A DNA stretch of 64,000 nucleotides from Boesenbergia rotunda (Eukaryota > Streptophyta > Magnoliopsida > Zingiberales > Zingiberaceae): contig JAGFNQ010010061.1 in the NCBI GenBank assembly GCA_024364735.1, forward strand, positions 1 through 64,000, given 5' to 3'. The position numbers and the translations under genes are program-made. This document shows, piece after piece, positions 39,101 to 48,100 of the stretch. The stretch's first letter is position 1. Each line of letters opens with the position of its first letter. The notes beneath the pieces are model-generated. The model worked only from the letters and a program-made list of their open reading frames with translations, was not told where the DNA came from and did no database searches.

Positions 39101-42100
39101 ATTGGGTCACCCTAAGGACACGATGCTTCAGAGATTAATTGATCTTAGTTTGACTAAGATTTGATCTGAATTGGATTAATTAAATTAGACACAAGTGAAT
39201 CCAATTGGATTATGGGATTGAGATCAAATTTGAGTTTGACTCATTTAGATTAGACTCGACCACATTTGAATGAGATATTAATTTATTAAAATGTTTAATA
39301 AATTAATAATAGAGGAAGATGAAAAGTTTCTCTTCATTGGATGAAGAGAAGTTGAAGAGTCACATGAGAAAATATGCTCTAAGTGAGTTTTTATTAGCAT
39401 TAATGGAGGGAAGCTAAAGGGACAAAAACTCTTCATATTCATGGGATGAGTATAAAAGAGTTTTTTCTTGTCATTTGGATGATGAACTTGTCATTCTTCC
39501 TTCCCTTCCTTCTCTTGGCCAAAATTCCTCTTCTCCCTCTCCTTCATGCTTTGTGAATCTCCTCTTGTGGCTAGCACCACAAAGGTGATTCTTCTCCGAA
39601 GCTTGAGAGATCGTGTTCGTGTGGATACGCATAGAGACACGGACACTTGAACGTGCAAGAGATCCGACATACCTCGGACAAGTGGGATAAGCGAAGGGCA
39701 CACGCCAAAGGTATACTTATACGATAGGAATTTGTAAATTAACTTTGTATGAGTTTTCTTTCGCATGGATCGCTCGTGGGATCTCTTATTTCCGCTGCGA
39801 TTTTTGAATATTTTTACCTATAGATCCCTACAGCTTCCAACCTGAGGATAGACTTACCAATGTCATCCTCAGTCAATTTCCCTTCTCGTCCCCAATCGAC
39901 ACACAAGCGAAATGCCCCTTTTCACTTGTTGTTAAAGTCTTAAGTCTCAGTCCCCTCTATGGCCTACGCCTTGTGCTCCTATTCACACACCAACACCAAT
40001 TTCCACTTCATCCACTTTAGTCCACTCCATTGTTGAGTCACCACCCAAGCCCAATTCAAGTCATCAATACCTATATATGTGTCATATGAAAAGCTCAACG
40101 ATGCGTACCTCACGTTCCCATTGTCCCAAAACAATGCTTAACCAGGAATCTAGCAATCATTCGAGCAGTCTTTTCTCTCTTAGTGTCAAGTATGCAAAGC
40201 CCACCTTGTCTTATCCAAACCATCACCTCTTGAAATTTAAGCTTTTATAAGTTTTTAGATTTATGATTTTTGTTCATTCAAGGAAGTCTTCAAGTTGTTA
40301 ACTGCTTATTTAAAATTGTAGAGGATGCATGAGAGATGAGAGGAAAGCATATTTAATCTCCATTGCAAGGAAAAACTACTTAAATCTCCATTGTGAAGCC
40401 CATTTAGTCCCTAGAAAACAGATTTCTTTCATGTGGTATTTGCATGTTTGTTTGCTTCCAGATTGAAAAACCAAAGTTACAAAAAAAGATGTTCATACCC
40501 AACAAATATCTTTGCAAATGTGATTGATGACTGTCACAGATTCATAATAATGAAAAACAGAGCTTCTAACCTGACTAAAATTCACTGCTGCAGATGCACA
40601 ATAGTTTCTCGAACTAGTTATGCAAGAAAGAGACAAGTCAACAGACTTTTCAGCCTATAAGAGGCGGATCAAGTTTTAATGTTAGGTAGAGAAAAAATTT
40701 TCAAAAAAGCAATAGGAAAGATAATGTATTTTCAAAATTCCATGAACCTCCGAAGCACCATAAGAAAGGCGTTTTGCATAGTCATTAGTTGTATGCTGTC
40801 TTGCTGTACCAGTGACGGCATCATGATGCTGAGCGATCCCCAGAGCTTCTCCTAAGCTTAAGGTAGATGGATTAGACGATGTCCTCCCTGCCAAAAATTC
40901 AATCTGGCGTGCTGCCTATAGAAAATTTGTTATATCATAGTTCATATAAATGCATGACCTCTGGTGATCAAATGTTATAAGCAATATAATCCTACCAGAA
41001 AATATCCGCTTAACATGCGGATATAACGCTTTAATGAAGGACGGCTAGTAAAGTACCCAGTCCAATAAGCATTTTGTGAATCTGCATATCTGCGAACAGT
41101 AATACAACTAACATTAAAATTATTATTTATTTAAGGGTTAATTGCAAAACAATTCCCAGCCTTACCATTTTAGACAAACTATTTCCACATTTCAATTTTA
41201 GCAAATCTATTCTAATCTATTTTTAAACACATTGCAAAATGTACCCAGACCACTTTTAACCATCTCCACCTTTCAATTTTAACATATCTAATCTAATCTA
41301 TTTAACCCTTAAGAATTCCATCTAACCATTAGATATATCATCCATTTACCATCAAATTGGGACATGGAACTTCAAAATATGATAACTTTGTATTCAATTA
41401 AGTATAATAATCTTGGCTTGCTTAGCTAAAAATTAACTAATTCATCTTATCGCATCAATGAAATATTGAAAAAAGAAATTAATGGATCGCATTTAAGGTG
41501 CCATATCATTACTTAACAAAGTGGATGACAAATTAATGGCAGGATAACAATTTTCGAGAATAAAAATTGGTTAGTCTATTAAAATTAAAAGGTAGGATAA
41601 ACTTGTTAGAACTTGTAAAGGTTGTAATATACCTGGCAATTAACTCATTATTCATATGAAAGTGGGTAAGTGAAGAATGCTTACGGGAAGTAGTCATCAG
41701 TTTTCAGAGGCCAAGATTCATTTTCAGCATTTTTTGCATCAGTGTAAATAGATGGAGTAGAATATAATGCATGAACACGACCATCCTGTGTAACTTGTAT
41801 TAGATCACTGAGAACCAATATTAGTTTCTAACAAAACACTAGTATTGGATCTGATTAATTTGACAGAAATTAGATGTTAAGCACAAAATTTAATAAATTT
41901 ATGAACTAGATGTTTTTGGAGAGTAAATGAGCATTACATATTGGTTAACAGTCCATATCGTCAAGTAAATGTTTTTTAATGCTAATGAAGGTTGAGAAGG
42001 CTTCATGGCATGATTTTTCTGCTAGTTTTTCAGGTATGACAAAACATATTCATTATTAGAACAGTATGTTTAATTAAAATAACAATAATAATTGTTCTAC

Positions 42101-45100
42101 GACATTGATTTGTACACAACAGATTTATGAAACCGCAGCACCTTAATGATATGCAGCTTGATTCAATAACACAAAATAAATAGGTAGCTATTAAAAGCAT
42201 AACAAATTCTGAGAGTGAAGCAAAGAAAATACATCATATTAAAATAATTGTTTTTGTATTTTATTTTTTACTTGTCTAAAATGTACTTTTATTCTATTTG
42301 CTTTAGAACTATTGTTCAATTTAATTTAATTTAATTCTGTTTACTTTGACTGTTCCAACATACTAAGTTTATTTTGTTTGAGCCTTATGAGGCCAGATTA
42401 TCCTAACGCTTACCAAGAATGTCTCCTTTTTATTCATTCAAGGAAGTGATTACTTTATATTTCTTTTCTTCTTTCTCAGAAAATAACCAAGTCATGCAAC
42501 TTGATGATCAAATGGTATTAAAGTTTAATCTAGTTATCAACCTTGGATCTGCCTATGTTCCTTGCTTGTTAGCTTTCTCCATTATACAATTTAACCATGT
42601 CTCAGAGATCCCTTGACGCTCTCTCAAAGCTGGCAATATTAGACACAACATGATTACATGGCCCGACTCAAGCTGAAATATGTTAAGAAAGCCCAAAATG
42701 TGGCATGATACAACCCGAATATACAAATGGATTTGACATGAATTGACACATTTATGAAGATATTTCATTTCAAAAAAATATTAACAATTTTTATATGACA
42801 TAACTCAATTCATTAAAGAGCTTAGTTAAACCTTAGAAAAAAAATTTGATAAATATATAATTATTTTATATATTTGTATTGACATAAATGACACAAACTG
42901 TCAAGTGGATCTGTTGATGGATTTCAACAAGTCACTGTAAATATCACATCCTCTCCCTACCCTTGGATTTCAATGAGGTAAGTTGTCACCATCACCTCCT
43001 CTCCTTTGTATTCTTTTTTTAATCCACGTCACCTCATAACTAGTGAGAGCAACATCATGTGCCAACTCACCAGTACAGAAATTGTAACAGTTTCATTCTA
43101 ACCAAGGATCAATATCCCACTCAGAATGAAACATTAAACCTTGTCCTAGTTCACAAACTCTCTTTATTAATTTTAGTTATCAAACTAGTCAGTAATCTTA
43201 TGCTGGCGATGATGAGAGGCAATAACTCCACTAATGTTGGAGATGTTCATGTCATATATGAGAATCATACAAATTCAAAGTCTAATATGGAGGGCAAGGT
43301 CAGGATCACAAGAACTAGATAGGTAATCTAGTAAGTTTCAAAGAATTTGTTGAAAAGTTACTTGTTGAAACGATAAAAGGAAGTAGTTAGATACAAATGG
43401 ACAACTCTATACACGTCAACCCAACAAGAACATCACCAAGAACTAACCATCCTGACCCACTGCACAAACCAATGCTTATAGAAGAATTTAAGTAAATTTT
43501 ATAGAACTCATAATACCATTATGATTCAGCATTATGAACATGAAAATAGCTATAAGTTGAACTAAATTTGCCAATAGAGAAAGACGGAAACAAACAAACT
43601 ATGAGACATAACAGTGTGCATTCTCTATAATTTTGAAATGTCAGAATAAGTCCTATGTGGTTATCAAAATTAGGAGTTGCATGAATGTGATGTTCATTTA
43701 TACAATTATTATGGTACATGTCCAACTGAAACTCATCCTCACACATAAGATGTTGCTTAGATCAAGGATTAAAATTTTAACCCGTGCCGAGGTTTCAGTC
43801 CAAGGAACAATAGGGCGTGCCGATACGGTTTTGGTATTTTTTTTATTTATATATAGTAATTATTAGATAAATATGTTTATTATGTAAAAATAAGTTGTAT
43901 ATTAATTTTATATAAATTCTCAATTATTGAACAACTTAATATTGTTAGAAAAAATAATTAACACAAAGATGTTACTTTATATATAATAATTATATAAATT
44001 AACTATTTATTTATTTAATTAATTATTAATTTAAATAATATATATTTTAAATAGTAAAAAATATCAAAATATTAATTAAACGGTCAAATAGAAATAAATA
44101 ATAAATAATAATAAAAAAATATCAGAATATAAATATGATTATTATAATTTTTTAAGAATTTTTTTATAATTTTTAAATGAAATTTAAAACAATATAAAAT
44201 AATAATAAAATTATCAGAATATAAATATTATAATTTTTTTATTTTTTTAGAATTTTTAAATGAAATTTAAAAATTCTAAAAAATAAAAAATATTAGATTA
44301 TAAATCTAATTTATTAAAAAATTAGAATTTTTAAATAAAAATTAAAACAGTAAAAATAAATTTTCAGAATATTAATTAATAAAATATACATATTTTAAAT
44401 ACATTTTTATATATTTTATTGGGATAATTTAATTAGGGTTCATAAAAGCCTCTTCGAAATATCACACATAAGTTGGGAATTGTTTAAATTAAATAAATCA
44501 AAATTTTTAATTTATTTCTGGCTTGGCTCGGCTAGGACATCGCGGGGGTGTCCGGCGGTACCGAAGGCATCGCGGGACATTTCTGGAGCCGCCGGAGGCT
44601 CCTCGCGACGCCTCTGGCGGCACTTGCTACACGGACGACGCATCGAAGCTGCGTCGAAGCGTAAGCATCTGAGATGTCTCTGGCCATTTGTGAAGAAATC
44701 ATACCTGTCCGTAGAGTGGTCGCCGCTTGTGCTATCGCTCACCATCGCCTCGTCGCTACTGATGCCTTCACCGATGCCTCCCCGGCTTGACATAGGTTAT
44801 TTTTCCTTCTGTCGCGCGTACTATCGCACGACGGGAGCTCGATTCCGTCTGTCACGCGTGACACGGATGACGCGTGAAATTATTGCGCGCAGCGTGCCGG
44901 TTTCGTTCCCATCATGGAACGGTAAAATCCGTCGAGATTTTAATTAATGGCTTAGATATATCACATAGGATATGCTTGGGATCATCCAAAAAATGAAAAC
45001 CATAATGACAAAATATGGTGTTCTTCTCATGAATGTTGTGTATATAATTCTTAGACTTGGTTGTGTAACCTATTTTCTATCACACATGATGAGAGGCAAA

Positions 45101-48100
45101 ACTGCATTTGCTTTTAAACACGACAGAAAAAGTATTAAACTCAACCGTGTGAAATCAAAATAAAAACCAAGCCACAAAAACACCTTCACTACTGTGAAAG
45201 CAAGCTTCTTATCTCCTCACTCACATATGTTGTGGTGTTTTTATCTCACTCAAAAAAAAAGGGACAGAAAAAACTAAGAAATAAATTAGGTTGACCACTA
45301 TCAGATCAATTTAGCATTAATTTCTAATAAAACAATGAGAAAAAAGCTTGTATGTCAGCAACTGTGCTTGGTCAACTAAAGAAGCAACTATAGTGCAAAT
45401 TTGCAAGTTCTTGCCAAAAGTGCTAATTAAATTACTAGTGATTTTACCTTGTTGACATAATGGATCAGCTTGTCCATTTGCTTAAAATAACATTCTGCAT
45501 ATTGATACTTAAAGTCATCACCCATAGTCCACATGATATGATTTGTCCTTGTCACGTTAGCCTAAAGTATTGATTGAAATCAGGCTCCGATAACTTTTAC
45601 TGATACTAAACTCATAAAAACACAAATTATAATGTTGTAACTACAAACACAGTGGACAATAGCTTCCTTGTCTAGCAGAAACAGGGAGGGGATCTAAAAC
45701 AAATATTTTGTAATGGAGAAGTGAAGTAGCATCCTAGCATACTTGAGTCATAGCAGCATCAATGAAGTCATTTACCCGTTCTTCAACATTGTAATCAAAA
45801 ATTAGAGGATCGTCCTGCAATGTTTTGTCTAGATAATAAGAGACTGTTATTGACTTTTAATGTATCGAATTTCTGGACTGAAAATTCTTACCTGCACTGG
45901 TATGGGGGAGGTATCATCAGTTATATCAAAGCTGAACCCACTTGGAGCACTATAGTGGACAGGAAAGGCATTTGCAAAAATCTGGGGCAACACTATGTCA
46001 AAATATAGTAAAAGAAACAAACCTTTAAAGCAGAAGGGAAGAAAGTTAACCTGTGACAAAGAACCAAACGTTCGTGATCCTCGCCATATAACTTCAAGAG
46101 ATTTGTCCAACTTACGCTTTTGCCTGTCTTGGTAATCAATCCTTGCGAAGTGTACAGAATCAAAACCAAGCTGCAAAAGAAATAATGCAAATATGGTGTC
46201 GTTTTTCTATAGCATATCTCAAGTAATAATTGATAATCTATAGCTACTTAATTCTAACATGTAAATTTTAGGACTGGTCTCCAAAATATAGTCTAAGAAT
46301 ATAGTAAAACAAACATCATTTCATGAGATAATAGTCATCATCATTATCATCAGCTTCTTGAAATTCCATATTGAAAACTGAAAATGCCCTATCCACCAAT
46401 CCACTGAATGAATAAAGAAATCATTTATGCGCCAAATTTACCATGACTAGAATAGAAAAATAATAAAAGAATTGAAAAGTACAAAATATAAGGCTATCTA
46501 TGGTTGAAATCTTTTTGTAATCAAGCAACTAAAAAGGGAAATTTTTCAAAGATAAATAGATCAAGAGAGATCCTTTGGCAGAGCTCCCAGATTTCAGACC
46601 ATTTATATGAACTCTTAACCATTGTTAAGCACCATTGATTTTTACCATTCCGCCAAGGAGCAGTGTTAATCAAGGGATCACTGCTGCTCTAGCAATCATA
46701 AATAATGAATATTTTGAGCTATTTAAGCATCATAGTTTGATCATTTGAAACATTATTTTATGTGAACTTTGTAGATTTCAGGATCTAATCTCTTGCATAT
46801 TTACAACTTACAAGGAAACACAAGCCTGATTTTTCATTATTACTGTGCTTGCTTGATTAAGGCTATGAAGTTGTTAAACTTGTATTTTTGTTATTTGTCT
46901 CAGGGTTTGTGCAAAATGAAGCTTTGACTTTTGTGATTAAATCTTTAACCGCTCAAAATACCTTTACTAGTCTCAAAGCAAAACTGTGGGAATTTGTTTA
47001 AAATTTTGTCGTCCATGGATTGGAATGATGGCTTGTTGATTCGTAGAAATCTATAATTACTTTCAATTGGCTTAATTTGGCACCAACAATGGTGTGCAAC
47101 TAGGTTTGGTAAATTCCTCTAGAACGCAATGACATTGTCTACTCTACCACAACTTGTAGTATAGAGGACGAGTTTGTGGCCTGCTCAATTATAAAACAAG
47201 ATCACCAAAATCTTCCTAATGCAATTTGTAAATCAAGTGGTAGGAGCTTCATCCACAGGGAGGAAGATAGGAGTTTCATCTACACAGAGAAAGAAGGTTA
47301 TTACAAGAGAACAGGGAGAAAGAAGGTTATTACAAGAGAGAGAGAAGGAGTTGCTGCTTGCTGGGTGTTTTTAATTGAATTTAAGTGAATCTACTCAGCC
47401 CACACTGGCCCTTATCTAGACCAATCTACACCCTGAATTGGGTTGTCTCTTGTGTTGCATACTTCTTAGTTTAATCTAAGCCCTTGGATTGAACTATTCA
47501 GTGATAAACACACTGGTTCAGCTAGACTTGTTGGATTGCACCACTTTGGTTGCATTTTGACGCACTGGTGTATAGAAATAGTCAACTTTTCGTCCATCCC
47601 ACGTGGTGGCTTAGGAGTGTAGCTTCCTAACAATAATTTAACATATGGCTCAACACAACTTATGCACGTCAACTAAATCCTAGAAAATTTTTTCTCCTTG
47701 TCTTTTCCCCATGACTACCTAGTTCATAATCTTCTTTTCCCCATGACTACCTAGTTCCCCATGACTACCTAGTTCATAATCTTTGAAGTTCCACAGACTG
47801 GTAAATGAAAGATTAACTAAATGAATGCAATGATTTTATATGTTCAAAAGAAAAAAAAAAAGGAGTATCCAAAATAATAAAAAGAGTATATTCAACAAAC
47901 AATTCCAAGATTTGATATACTAATGTAAAACTCTCAATTCCTGATGCATAATACATGTAGAAAATAAATATACCAAACGAGATGAAGAACACCTTCATAA
48001 TGAAGTTGGCATACAAAACTTAGCATTTGATAAAGTATAAGATCAGAATTTTGTACAAGGTATATCCTACATTTAATATCACTAGGAGACAGATCTCTAG

